NCBI GenBank assembly: GCA_030688225.1
Contig: JAUYIO010000002.1
Coordinates: 1-26,910 of the forward strand
Length of the DNA: 26,910 nt
Source: Nanobdellota archaeon
GTDB taxonomy: Archaea; Nanobdellota; Nanobdellia; Pacearchaeales; GW2011-AR1
Direction of reading: 5' to 3'
Shown: positions 1 to 6,906 of the stretch, piece by piece
How the letters are laid out: every line of letters begins with the position of its first letter
Numbering within the stretch: the first letter of the stretch is position 1
Notes under the pieces: model-generated
Told to the model about the DNA's origin: nothing
The model's database searches: none
Seen by the model: the letters and a program-made list of their open reading frames with translations, nothing else
Position numbers and translations under genes: made by a program

Positions 1-1
1 T

Positions 2-649
2 GATTTAAAAATAAGAAATAACAAAGAGCAAATATTGAGAGAAATTGATAAGTTTGACAAGCTTCCTGAAAAAGAAATTAGAGATAACTTAAAAAAATTA
101 AAAGCTGAAAAATTACTTGACGTTTTGAAAAAAGGTGAAAAATACTTTTCTAAATTTGAATCTTACAAAGAAGTTATTATTTTAATGGATTATTGCAAAA
201 CTTATGGACTTGAAGTTAAGTTTTCACCAACGGTAATCCGTGGTTTAAGCTATTACAATGGAAGTGTTTTTGAAATAAAATCAAAAGGAATAAAAGAAAC
301 AATTGCTGCAGGAGGAAGCTACATAATTAGTGGAATTCAATCAACAGGATGTTCTTTTGGTTTGGAAAGAATTTCAATGTTAGCAAAAATAAAAACACAG
401 AAAGAAAAAATAATTCTTGTTTCATTAGAACAAGACAAGCAGGCAATTAATCTTGCTCAGAAATTAAGAGCCAAAGGAAAAAATGTATTTATTTATTATG
501 GAAAACCTTCCAAGGCACTGGATTACGCAAACTCTAAGAACATTGATAAAGCAATTTTTGTAGGTGAAAAAGAAATCAAGTCAAAGAAATTCAAAATCAA
601 AGACATGAAAACAGGGAAAGAAAGTTTTTTGAAGATTTATATTAATTAA
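2..649 (+). CDS. hisS: Histidyl-tRNA synthetase, C-terminal part (5' end outside window)
   Basis: This is the C-terminal part of a class II histidyl-tRNA synthetase, which charges tRNA-His with histidine in the cytoplasm. The reading frame is open from base 2, so the N-terminus lies outside the window; the TTG at 35 is not the true start. The visible part carries the HisRS-specific motif RGLSYYNGSVFE and the class II motif 3 (GCSFGLERIS). A C-terminal alpha/beta anticodon-binding domain follows (from about IILVSLEQDKQAINLA to the end). It ends at a TAA that overlaps the convergent neighbour by 4 bases. Family assignment is firm; only the truncation is unusual, and it is due to the window edge. 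Confidence 0.95.
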   Translation, partial: DLKIRNNKEQILREIDKFDKLPEKEIRDNLKKLKAEKLLDVLKKGEKYFSKFESYKEVIILMDYCKTYGLEVKFSPTVIRGLSYYNGSVFEIKSKGIKETIAAGGSYIISGIQSTGCSFGLERISMLAKIKTQKEKIILVSLEQDKQAINLAQKLRAKGKNVFIYYGKPSKALDYANSKNIDKAIFVGEKEIKSKKFKIKDMKTGKESFLKIYIN

Positions 650-1041
650 GGAAATCTGGGAATGTGTGCAAAAGACATTTCATATGCAAAAGTTCTCATT
701 TCCCATGTATCAAATTTTCTTTCTGTTGTAAATGTTACAAATTTCTGTGGGACATGATCTCTCAACCATCTTCCCAATTTACTTTTCTTTCCAAATTCAT
801 GAATGAGGTTATCAAAATTTTTATATCTGCAATGAATATACCCATTTGGATATCCTTCTCCCCCTGTTTGAACAGTTACTTCTACTTCTCTAATCCTATA
901 TCCCTCGTCCATTAAATCTAAAATTGCATTAGCTTGTTTCATCCCCTTTGGAGTACCAGAATAAGTAAATCTAAAACCAAGTTTTTGCAATTCTTTAATA
1001 TTTTCTAAAAATAAATCTTTTTCTTGTTTTCCCTGCATCAT
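646..1041 (-). CDS. Conserved hypothetical protein, 131 aa
   Basis: I do not recognise this family. The protein is soluble, mixed alpha/beta in appearance and rich in aromatic and charged residues, with no signal peptide, membrane segment or metal-binding cluster (a single Cys in YIHCRYKNF). A TATA-like sequence at about 1056-1066 lies some 20 bases upstream of tandem ATGs at 1041 and 1038, so the transcript is probably leaderless; either ATG could be used. It converges on hisS with a 4-base overlap. Regular codon use and a well-placed promoter support a real gene, but function is unknown. Confidence 0.7.
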   Translation of the reverse strand: MMQGKQEKDLFLENIKELQKLGFRFTYSGTPKGMKQANAILDLMDEGYRIREVEVTVQTGGEGYPNGYIHCRYKNFDNLIHEFGKKSKLGRWLRDHVPQKFVTFTTERKFDTWEMRTFAYEMSFAHIPRFP

Positions 1042-1154
1042 TCTAATAAATTAAGATATTTTATAAAGATTTATTCATCTTATCATATATAATGAAAATT
1101 CTTTAATCTAAATAAAAAATATCCAACTATCTAAAAAATTTATAATTTTCTATT

Positions 1155-1568
1155 CTAAACCTTTTTTCCAATAAATTCTGCTAATTCAATCCCAAAATAG
1201 AATGCAAGAGCATGCAAAATCCACCAAAAAAATGATGGGAGAAATATACCAAATATTACAAATGGTGGAGGAGAATAAAGTGCATAGATTCCAAAAAATT
1301 GAACCAACCCAGTATAAGAAGACACTAAATAATAAAATGAAATCCATGTTCCAAATATGAATGAAAAGATAATTTTTTTCCAATGTTCTCTATATGAAAG
1401 AGATGAAAACCAAATTAAAGAGAATAAAACAGCATTTGCAAATTTGCTAAGATAATAATAATTTGTTTCTCCAACTCCTGTAAAATGAACAATAAAATCT
1501 ATCAACCAAAATACAAGAACAACAATTATTATTTTCAAGAATAAATTTTTTGTTTTTATTTTTTTCAT
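1155..1568 (-). CDS. Small integral membrane protein, 137 aa
   Basis: Predicted multi-pass membrane protein with about four hydrophobic segments (around LFLKIIIVVLVFWLIDFIV, AVLFSLIWFSSL, IFSFIFGTWISFYYLV and PFVIFGIFLPSFFWWILHAL). I chose the ATG at 1568 rather than the longer frame starting at 1625, because it begins 12 bases after the stop of the upstream cupredoxin gene, whereas the longer version would overlap that gene deeply. The spacing suggests a two-gene operon, so the protein may anchor or partner the cupredoxin, but this is inferred from position only. No family recognised. Confidence 0.7.
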   Translation of the reverse strand: MKKIKTKNLFLKIIIVVLVFWLIDFIVHFTGVGETNYYYLSKFANAVLFSLIWFSSLSYREHWKKIIFSFIFGTWISFYYLVSSYTGLVQFFGIYALYSPPPFVIFGIFLPSFFWWILHALAFYFGIELAEFIGKKV

Positions 1569-1579
1569 CTTTATTAAAA

Positions 1580-1963
1580 TCACTCCACAATTATTCTTCC
1601 TTTCATGTAAGGATGAGGAATACAATGATATTCATAAACACCTTTTTCTGTAAAAGTGTGTGAATAAGTCTCTCCTTTTGAAAGATATTCTGAATTAAGT
1701 TCGTTCCCGGAATCAGACGTAATTGTGTGTTGAGCAGAATCATAATTTGTCCAAGTTATAGTCTCACCAACTTTAATTTTAATTTCAGAAGGAGAAAAAG
1801 AAAAGCCAACAACATCAACATTGTACGTTCCATTAAAATTTTCTGCAGAATTTTCATCTCCAGAACTTCCATAATCATAAGAATATCTTGGAGAATTAAG
1901 ATATATTCCTCCGGCCACTAAGAGAATTAATATGGTTACTACAATAATCACCACTTTTTTCAT
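1580..1963 (-). CDS. Cupredoxin (plastocyanin/amicyanin-like), membrane-anchored
   Basis: A small blue-copper protein held outside the membrane. Residues 3-20 form a hydrophobic signal anchor, followed by a Ser/Asp/Asn-rich linker (about 24-46) and a single cupredoxin domain (about 47-127). The type 1 copper ligands are all present: His79 in AQHTIT, then Cys114, His117 and Met120 in YHCIPHPYM. It could carry electrons or bind extracellular copper. I prefer the ATG at 1963; GTG and TTG codons just upstream (1969, 1966) are possible alternatives. A TATA-like stretch lies at 1985-1996. The gene is divergent from the DsbA-like gene and is followed by a small membrane protein. Confidence 0.9.
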   Translation of the reverse strand: MKKVVIIVVTILILLVAGGIYLNSPRYSYDYGSSGDENSAENFNGTYNVDVVGFSFSPSEIKIKVGETITWTNYDSAQHTITSDSGNELNSEYLSKGETYSHTFTEKGVYEYHCIPHPYMKGRIIVE

Positions 1964-2015
1964 CAACACCTGAACAAAAAAGACTTTTTATATTTTTTCA
2001 AAACATTTTTAAAGT

Positions 2016-2027
2016 TAACAATGGTTT
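2016..2027. promoter_or_regulatory. Weak operator-like match upstream of the cupredoxin gene
   Basis: TAACAATGGTTT matches 10 of 12 positions of the palindromic consensus TWACWATWGTWA derived from two copper-cluster promoters (see 22075 and 23401). It sits between the divergent cupredoxin and DsbA-like genes, upstream of the cupredoxin TATA box. Two mismatches in AT-rich DNA make chance a real possibility. Confidence 0.2.
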
Positions 2028-2064
2028 AGAATTTAACGTCTTAGACGATTTACTAGATTAACTG

Positions 2065-2073
2065 AAAGGAGGT
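2065..2073 (+). promoter_or_regulatory. Strong Shine-Dalgarno site of the DsbA-like gene
   Basis: AAAGGAGGT lies 4 bases before the ATG at 2078. This near-perfect ribosome binding site fixes the start codon and contrasts with the leaderless arrangement of many other genes here. Confidence 0.85.
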
Positions 2074-2077
2074 TAAA

Positions 2078-2827
2078 ATGTCAGAAGAAAACGATTCAAT
2101 AAGTGTTAAGAAAGGAGACATTTGGAAATATTCCACTTTTGTTTTGATTGCTCTAGTTATAGTTGGAGGTTTTTTTGTTCTCTCAAATAATTCTCCTACA
2201 AATAATGCTGTAAATACTGGAAATGCAGGAGCAACAGCAGGAGCTGCATCAGACTTAAGCATAATTACTGAAAATCCTTCTTTGTTTCCTTCCCTTGGAC
2301 CTGAAAACGCCAAACATGTTGTTTTGGAATTCTCAGATTTTCAATGTCCTTATTGTGGAATGGCTTCAGGTTTACCGTCGTGGACATCACAATATGTCTC
2401 ACAATATGGTGATTTGATTGGTTCTGCAGGAAAAGTACAAGAAATGGCTGAAAAAGGAGAAGTAAGATTTATTTATGTATCAATGAGTTTCCTTGGACAG
2501 GAATCTGTTTATGCTGCTCAGGCAGGACTTTGTGCAAATAAACAGGGTAAATTCTGGGAGATGCATGATGAGATATTTAAAGCTTCAACAGGCCCACAAG
2601 AAAATGACGGAAGATACAGCAAAGAAAACTTGAAGAATATTGCAAAGAAAGTTTCAGGTTTAGACACTGGAAAATTCAACAGTTGTCTTGATAATGATGA
2701 AACACTTTCAGATGTTCAGCAAGCTGCAAGTATTGCAGGTCAATTCGCAAGCGGAACACCAACTTTCTATGTTGATGGAAGACAAGTTTCTGCTTCGTGG
2801 ACTCAGCTATCAAGTTTGCTAAATTAA
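2078..2827 (+). CDS. DsbA-family thiol-disulfide oxidoreductase, membrane-anchored
   Basis: A thioredoxin-fold protein of the DsbA/BdbD type (Thioredoxin_4), expected to make or shuffle disulfides outside the cell membrane. The N-terminus has a cytoplasmic charged stretch, a transmembrane anchor (about 19-36) and an Asn/Ala/Gly linker. The catalytic domain begins near residue 78, with the active site Cys90-Pro-Tyr-Cys93 in FSDFQCPYCG. A helical insertion follows, then the cis-Pro loop SGTPTFYVDG near the C-terminus. Two further cysteines (about 151 and 202) lie in the insertion. No DsbB/VKOR-type partner is visible here. The gene has its own strong ribosome binding site and is followed by a T-rich terminator shared with the convergent amidotransferase gene. 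Confidence 0.92.
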   Translation: MSEENDSISVKKGDIWKYSTFVLIALVIVGGFFVLSNNSPTNNAVNTGNAGATAGAASDLSIITENPSLFPSLGPENAKHVVLEFSDFQCPYCGMASGLPSWTSQYVSQYGDLIGSAGKVQEMAEKGEVRFIYVSMSFLGQESVYAAQAGLCANKQGKFWEMHDEIFKASTGPQENDGRYSKENLKNIAKKVSGLDTGKFNSCLDNDETLSDVQQAASIAGQFASGTPTFYVDGRQVSASWTQLSSLLN

Positions 2828-2860
2828 TTTTTTTATTTTTTTATTTTAATTTTTTTAAAG
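2826..2860. terminator. T-rich bidirectional terminator candidate
   Basis: Repeated T runs separated by single A residues lie just after the DsbA-like stop. The region also covers the 3' end of the convergent amidotransferase gene. Archaeal RNA polymerase terminates on T tracts without needing a hairpin, so the plus-strand gene probably ends here. Confidence 0.5.
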
Positions 2861-3389
2861 AGAATTTTTCAATAATTTTTTTATTTCTAACTTCTGGATG
2901 AAATAAAACTCCGTAAATTTGTTTGAATTTATGTTTTATTATTGAATTGTCTGTGTTTGTTTTCCCGAGGATTTTAAAGTTATATAATTTCTTTAATGAG
3001 AGATTATGGAGAAAATATCCTTCAACATTCCCTGTTGTTACCAAAAAATTTTCTCTTATATTTATTTCTTTCATTACTATCTCTCTTTTTTCTTTTAATT
3101 TCCCACCAAAAATAAGTCCGATAATCTGCATCCCTGCACAAATTCCTAAGATAGGTTTCTTATAATGTTCTATCCAAGAGAATTTTTTTAAATCATTAAT
3201 ATAATGGAAATCTTTTAAAGAGGTTCCACAAATAATTATTCTATCTGTATTGTCTAAATCTTTATCTTTTATTTCAGAATAGTGTTTTGTAAAAAATTGA
3301 ATTTTACTCTCTATTAAGATTCTCTCTATTGGTTTTACAAATTCAAAATAATGAAGTTTTTCTCTGCAAGTTGAGATTATGAGAATCAT
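2841..3389 (-). CDS. Class I glutamine amidotransferase, stand-alone (GuaA-N type)
   Basis: A single-domain class I glutamine amidotransferase that should hydrolyse glutamine to release ammonia for a partner enzyme. The nucleophile elbow is GICAGMQ with Cys84, and the catalytic His164 and Glu166 lie in FHPEV. A central His (about 128, YFLHN) fits the substrate-side loop of the GMP-synthase-type family. At 182 residues it is one domain with no synthetase attached. Its ATG overlaps the TGA of the upstream dph6-like gene (ATGA), so the two are almost certainly translated together. That pairing suggests it feeds ammonia to the Dph6-type ligase. Alternatives are a GuaA glutaminase subunit or a gamma-glutamyl hydrolase; the neighbour argues against these. 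Confidence 0.85.
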   Translation of the reverse strand: MILIISTCREKLHYFEFVKPIERILIESKIQFFTKHYSEIKDKDLDNTDRIIICGTSLKDFHYINDLKKFSWIEHYKKPILGICAGMQIIGLIFGGKLKEKREIVMKEINIRENFLVTTGNVEGYFLHNLSLKKLYNFKILGKTNTDNSIIKHKFKQIYGVLFHPEVRNKKIIEKFSLKKLK

Positions 3390-4054
3390 TTAACAGAAAT
3401 TTCCCTCCTCCAACTATTTTTATTTCCAGAATCCTTAAATGAATTCACAATTAATTCCTTCTTAAACAAAGGGCAATCAAGAACAAGAGTTTCAAATTCT
3501 CCACCCTCGCCGATTTTAGAAATTTTGTATTTTTTATTTAGTTCAGAGATTTCTTTAATAAATTTCTCATCAATTTTTTTTCCAAGCCATTTTTCATCTA
3601 GAGGATATGCAAAAACACCAGTGAGAATTATTTTAAATTTATTCTTTATTAAATCTTTAAGATATTCATCTTCATTAATTTGCCAAAGAGGATTAAAACA
3701 CTCAATATTCAATTTATTGCAGATTTTTTGAATTCGTGAAGATTGATATACGCTTTGAATAGCTCCTGCCACAACACCTTCAATTTTGTATTTTTTAATT
3801 GCAATTTTTATCGCTCTTTCCAAATCTTTTAATTCTTCTTCTTTTCTCCCTAAGCTTTTTTGAATTATTATTGGAATTTTCATAATTTCTGCCTGTTTTT
3901 CAACAACTTTTATAGAAGGAGTATGAAACATATACGATTCTTCATTCTCAGAAAAAATAGAAATAAAACAAGATAGTTCATATCCTTGTTTTTTCGCAAG
4001 CCATGCTGCATATGTTGAATCTTTTCCTCCTGAAAATAAAACCCCGAGTTTCAT
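3386..4054 (-). CDS. dph6: Diphthine-ammonia ligase-like ATP pyrophosphatase
   Basis: A PP-loop ATP pyrophosphatase of the Dph6/DUF71 family, which adenylates diphthine on elongation factor 2 and replaces AMP with ammonia to give diphthamide. The PP-loop SGGKDS is at residues 8-13. The family signature GEGGEFETLVLDCPLF is at about 182-197, with a conserved middle region around GVVAGAIQSVYQSSRI (93-108) and NPLW (121-124). Length (222 aa) is typical of archaeal members. It lies between scpA (upstream, 24 bases) and the amidotransferase (4-base overlap). Dph2 is encoded separately at 9344-10330. The family also contains members of uncertain substrate, so diphthine is likely but not certain. Confidence 0.88.
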   Translation of the reverse strand: MKLGVLFSGGKDSTYAAWLAKKQGYELSCFISIFSENEESYMFHTPSIKVVEKQAEIMKIPIIIQKSLGRKEEELKDLERAIKIAIKKYKIEGVVAGAIQSVYQSSRIQKICNKLNIECFNPLWQINEDEYLKDLIKNKFKIILTGVFAYPLDEKWLGKKIDEKFIKEISELNKKYKISKIGEGGEFETLVLDCPLFKKELIVNSFKDSGNKNSWRREISVK

Positions 4055-4078
4055 AATTTGAAAAAGAATAAATGGTTT

Positions 4079-4915
4079 TTAAGAGCTTTCTTCACCAATC
4101 TCACCAAATTCTCCAAGCTCCTCCTCAATTTCCTCTCTTAAATCTGCAAAAGGATCAGGATTATTTTTAAGATAAGTTTCTTTCATCCATATGTGGATTT
4201 CTTCAAAATGTCTTTCCTGTTCCAGCCATATTTTTTTTTGTGTCTCAAGATGCAACAACGGAGAAAAAATCATTATTCTCTCTTCTTTGTCTAATCCTGC
4301 AAAATCTGTGAAAGAAATTTTCTTCCTCTCCTCATTTTCATCAAAATGTTTGAACAATTTATCATAAATTTCTTTTATTTTGTCTTTTATACTAAATTTC
4401 CTTTTAGGAATTGAAATTCCTGTTTCTCTCAAAGCATCGGTGTTAATTATCTGTTTCTTTATTCTTCTATTTTCAGTAATAATCGCCTTGTTCAAGGATT
4501 CAATCAATTCTTTTAATGTGACTTTTTTGAATCTTGGTAAAGGACTTCTTGGAATAAGTTCAGGAATTTCATCTTCAAGTTCTATTCTTTCCAGGATATG
4601 TTTTGGTTGTTCCTTTTTCCCAAAGAGAATGTCATCTATGCTTTTGATATATTTATTCAAAAGAATCTCAGACTTAATCCTTAAAAGAAGTGCTGCAGCC
4701 AAAAGAACCTTACTGGAAATGAAAAAATCAGCTTCTTCAAGTTTCTGAATAGTGTCAAGATATTTGTCAGTGAGAATAGTTAAATTCACATCCCAAGGAT
4801 CTAATTGCTCTGTATTAATCAAATCATAAATTATCTCTTGCCAACCAATCTCACGACTAAACAATAAATCATGAATTTGATTCTGTTTGGATAATTTTAT
4901 ATCCTCTTTTTCCAT
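4079..4915 (-). CDS. scpA: Segregation and condensation protein A (kleisin)
   Basis: An archaeal ScpA kleisin, which bridges the two heads of an SMC dimer in chromosome organisation. The N-terminal domain shows the typical DPWDVNLTILTDKYL stretch, followed by the helix containing FFISSKVLLAAALLLRIKSE. A charged linker and a C-terminal winged-helix region (about 195-260) follow. It ends in a Glu-rich tail. Minus-strand TATA at about 4934-4944 places the start of transcription near the ATG at 4915. No scpB or smc is seen in the window. It appears to be the first gene of scpA-dph6-amidotransferase. Confidence 0.9.
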   Translation of the reverse strand: MEKEDIKLSKQNQIHDLLFSREIGWQEIIYDLINTEQLDPWDVNLTILTDKYLDTIQKLEEADFFISSKVLLAAALLLRIKSEILLNKYIKSIDDILFGKKEQPKHILERIELEDEIPELIPRSPLPRFKKVTLKELIESLNKAIITENRRIKKQIINTDALRETGISIPKRKFSIKDKIKEIYDKLFKHFDENEERKKISFTDFAGLDKEERIMIFSPLLHLETQKKIWLEQERHFEEIHIWMKETYLKNNPDPFADLREEIEEELGEFGEIGEESS

Positions 4916-4928
4916 GAATTATAGAACT

Positions 4929-4944
4929 AAAAGGATTATATAAA
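4929..4944 (+). repeat. 16-base direct repeat, copy 1
   Basis: AAAAGGATTATATAAA recurs exactly at 5396-5411, flanking the 141-aa gene. Copy 1 overlaps the scpA promoter. In DNA this AT-rich a repeat of this length can arise by chance. Confidence 0.4.
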
Positions 4945-4984
4945 ATATACTAATCTTTAAATAGGGATATTTTCTTATGATTTT

Positions 4985-5410
4985 ATGGGGCTTGAAAACA
5001 AGACAGAAGATCCCTCCTGGAAAGATGTAATTAGATATAGCTGGCAAAAAGAAAAAACAGAAACAACTAAAGGTTTAAGAAATTTCTCTGCGGGTTTAAT
5101 CAATTCTGCAGCCTATGGGTACATACTTCCTTCTACATTAAGAGTTATTGGTGAAGGAAAACTTCCGAAATTCCCAATAAAACCAAAAATTGAAAATGAA
5201 AATGATGCTACTTCTTATGGAGCAGCAAGTGTTGTTGGTTTAATCTTTACTAATCTTTCTCAAATATTTTTATATGCACATCTGGTGGATAAAGGTCATC
5301 CTGAAGCACTTTTATTGCCGATTGTTACAAATATTTTATCTGCAGGATATGAAATTAAACAAGATTATAACAAAACTAAAAAAGAGATGAAAGATAAAAG
5401 GATTATATAA
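4985..5410 (+). CDS. Hypothetical protein with hydrophobic segments, 141 aa
   Basis: Unrecognised. The first 45 residues are charged and soluble-looking. Two or three hydrophobic stretches follow (around FSAGLINSAAYGYILPS, AASVVGLIFTNLSQIFLYA and ALLLPIVTNILSAGY), then a Lys/Glu-rich tail, which suggests a small membrane-associated protein. A TATA box (CTTTAAATA, about 4955-4963) lies 25 bases before the ATG at 4985, indicating a leaderless transcript. The gene is flanked by a 16-base direct repeat (4929-4944 and 5396-5411). Confidence 0.65.
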   Translation: MGLENKTEDPSWKDVIRYSWQKEKTETTKGLRNFSAGLINSAAYGYILPSTLRVIGEGKLPKFPIKPKIENENDATSYGAASVVGLIFTNLSQIFLYAHLVDKGHPEALLLPIVTNILSAGYEIKQDYNKTKKEMKDKRII

Positions 5411-5411
5411 A
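5396..5411 (+). repeat. 16-base direct repeat, copy 2
   Basis: Second copy of AAAAGGATTATATAAA, covering the last codons of the 141-aa gene. See copy 1 at 4929-4944. Confidence 0.4.
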
Positions 5412-5544
5412 TCTGATGTAGTTTATAAATTCTAATGTTGTAGTTTATAAGAAACTTAATCAAAATTCATTTATGAGAGGTACTAAATTTTTTAATCACC
5501 ACTTTAAACTAATTACCGCTCGTCATTCTGAAAGAGTAACATAA

Positions 5545-5560
5545 CCGAAACATTTAAATA
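5545..5560 (+). promoter_or_regulatory. Strong archaeal promoter (BRE + TATA) of a putative RNA gene
   Basis: CCGAAA followed by CATTTAAATA is a textbook archaeal BRE/TATA arrangement, of the kind often seen before stable RNA genes. Transcription would start about 25 bases downstream, near 5582. No open reading frame begins there, and the next gene (5827) has its own TATA box. Confidence 0.6.
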
Positions 5561-5581
5561 GAAGATGATGTTCTATATTCT

Positions 5582-5790
5582 ATCACCTCTTTTTACCCAG
5601 GAGAGGCTTCAGGTTATCTGTTTTGACTGACTTGAAAACTCTCCCAGGGTTTTATGTTAATAAAATCCATCTAAAGATGAAACCCGACATTCAATCAGGG
5701 TTTTATGATTATTCAATTAAATTGATTAGTAAAAGATTTACGGGCTTATTAACATTGACTGTTGCCCAATTATATTCTTATTTTCACTAC
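5582..5790 (+). ncRNA. Putative structured non-coding RNA, about 200 nt, family unknown
   Basis: This fills most of the 416-base gap between the genes ending at 5410 and starting at 5827. It follows a strong promoter and contains successive hairpins: GGAGAG (5600-5605) with CTCTCC (5639-5644), continued inside by TTCAGGT (5608-5614) with ACTTGAA (5630-5636); GGGTTTTAT (5647-5655) with ATAAAATCC (5660-5668) around a GTTA loop; CATC/GATG (5668-5679); AAACCC (5680-5685) with GGGTTT (5698-5703); TCAAT/ATTGA (5713-5725); and GGGC (5742-5745) with GCCC (5763-5766), enclosing AACA/TGTT. AAACCC could instead pair with the GGG at 5647, because CAGGGTTTTATG occurs twice (5645-5656 and 5696-5707). Ends are estimated. 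A T-rich stretch at 5773-5784 may terminate it. No known family is recognised. Confidence 0.45.
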
Positions 5791-5826
5791 AACAATATTT
5801 AAGAAACATTTCTTCTTGATTAGATA

Positions 5827-6105
5827 ATGTCTGAGAAGGATTCTCAACAAGAATTAATTGCTCTTGTATCAAAAAGAATTTCTATTGCAAATTCCTTAGA
5901 TAATCTGATAAAACAATTTGAGAATATAAATAATGAGGTTCATGATACACTTAGTGTTGATTCCGAGTCTTCAGAGATTAATGGTGGGAGTTTAGATTTA
6001 TTAAGATTAGAAGTAAAAGAATCTCTTGGAGATTATCGTGACAGTGTCTTAGAATTATATCGCGAAAAAGAAAAAAGATTTGAGAAGAAATACAAAAAAC
6101 AATAA
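5827..6105 (+). CDS. Small coiled-coil hypothetical protein, 92 aa
   Basis: Unrecognised, acidic to neutral and almost entirely helical, with a likely coiled coil over the first 45 residues and a basic tail. There are no cysteines and no membrane segment. A TATA-like element (ATATTTAAG, about 5795-5803) lies about 25 bases before the ATG, so the gene is probably leaderless and not translated from the upstream structured RNA. It ends immediately before the convergent S27ae gene with no gap. Confidence 0.6.
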   Translation: MSEKDSQQELIALVSKRISIANSLDNLIKQFENINNEVHDTLSVDSESSEINGGSLDLLRLEVKESLGDYRDSVLELYREKEKRFEKKYKKQ

Positions 6106-6315
6106 TCACTTCTTACTCTCAAATTCTGAATAATGACATTTTCCACAATAGGATCTTCCCTGAGATTTCATTAAAAAAACTCCTGGCCCGCATCTCGGAC
6201 AAAAAGCTTGTCTTGTAATTTTCTCTCCTTCAATTTTATATTTTGAATATTTTTTACTCGTAGGTTTATTCTTGTGAGGTTTTTTCCCTTTTTTTACACT
6301 TTTCTTTTTTCCCAT
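6106..6315 (-). CDS. rps27ae: 30S ribosomal protein S27ae (eS31)
   Basis: Small ribosomal protein of the 30S subunit. The first 25 residues are Lys-rich and unstructured. The zinc-binding core has four cysteines in FCPRCGPG and YCGKCHYSEF, the S27ae signature. It is 69 aa, near the usual archaeal size. It is the last gene of the rpoE1-orf63-spt4-rps24e-rps27ae operon and starts 5 bases after rps24e. Confidence 0.95.
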   Translation of the reverse strand: MGKKKSVKKGKKPHKNKPTSKKYSKYKIEGEKITRQAFCPRCGPGVFLMKSQGRSYCGKCHYSEFESKK

Positions 6316-6320
6316 ATTAA

Positions 6321-6716
6321 TTATTCTGTTTTGGCCTCTTCAGGTTTAATTTCAGATTCTTTTGTTTCTTCAACTTTTTGTTTTGCCTCTTCTTCTGCCT
6401 TTTTTTCTTCCTCAATTTTCTTAGCCTCTTCTAAAGCTTTGGCTTCAGCTTCCTTTTCTTTTTTTGATTTAAATTCTGTTTTCTCTTTTTCTTCTTTTGT
6501 TTTGTAAACATTTGCAATTATCTTAAAATGGTTAGAACCAAATTTTCCCAATATTTGTTTTATTTTTATTCCATCAAGAGAAACCGAGAATTTTTCAGAA
6601 ATCAATTTTTCAGCTTCATCTTTTTTTGGAGTTATCTTAGCAACAACTTCAATTTGAATTTCCTTTCTCCCAAACAAAGGATTTTCTTTTTCCTGAATTA
6701 TCTTAATTTGTTCCAT
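6321..6716 (-). CDS. rps24e: 30S ribosomal protein S24e (eS24), with long charged tail
   Basis: Ribosomal protein of the small subunit. The family motif ENPLFGRKEI appears near the start, and the core ends around residue 85 after GSNHFKIIANVYKTKEE. About 45 residues of Lys/Glu/Ala-rich sequence follow, probably a helical or disordered tail; archaeal S24e proteins usually end near residue 100. I chose the ATG at 6716, which follows the spt4 stop almost directly and begins with the standard S24e N-terminus. The frame extends to 6752 but would then overlap spt4. Confidence 0.93.
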   Translation of the reverse strand: MEQIKIIQEKENPLFGRKEIQIEVVAKITPKKDEAEKLISEKFSVSLDGIKIKQILGKFGSNHFKIIANVYKTKEEKEKTEFKSKKEKEAEAKALEEAKKIEEEKKAEEEAKQKVEETKESEIKPEEAKTE

Positions 6717-6717
6717 T

Positions 6718-6906
6718 TTATCGTGTTTTAATTGCGAAATTTCCTTTATCACTAAGTTTTAATTTTTTCGCTATTTCTGATTTTTCAGGATTTAATACAA
6801 AAATTCTCCCTTTGAAACCTTCCGTGGATTCACTTGATTCACATCCAGAACATTTTTCTCCTTCATATATTCTACTGCAAATCTTACATGCTTTTTGTTT
6901 TGTCAT
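6718..6906 (-). CDS. spt4: Transcription elongation factor Spt4 (RpoE2)
   Basis: The small zinc-binding partner of Spt5, which together clamp RNA polymerase during elongation. Residues ACKICSRIY and EKCSGCES give the CxxC...CxxC zinc site, and the following GFKGRIFVLNPEKSEIA matches the archaeal Spt4 body. Length of 62 aa is normal. Its start overlaps the end of the 63-residue gene upstream by 23 bases, and rps24e follows immediately. Confidence 0.94.
   Translation of the reverse strand: MTKQKACKICSRIYEGEKCSGCESSESTEGFKGRIFVLNPEKSEIAKKLKLSDKGNFAIKTR

Noticed and set aside
5563..5630. C/D-box RNA signals (GATGATG and CTGA).
   Set aside because: The C-like box abuts the TATA element and so would lie before the expected transcription start; no second pair of boxes is seen.
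5730..5766. RNase P-like CR-V (ACGGGCTTAT resembles GGGCTTAT at the 3' end of RNase P RNA).
   Set aside because: No CR-I partner (GAGGAAAGTCC-like) is found near the 5' end, and the other conserved RNase P elements are missing, so I did not name the RNA.
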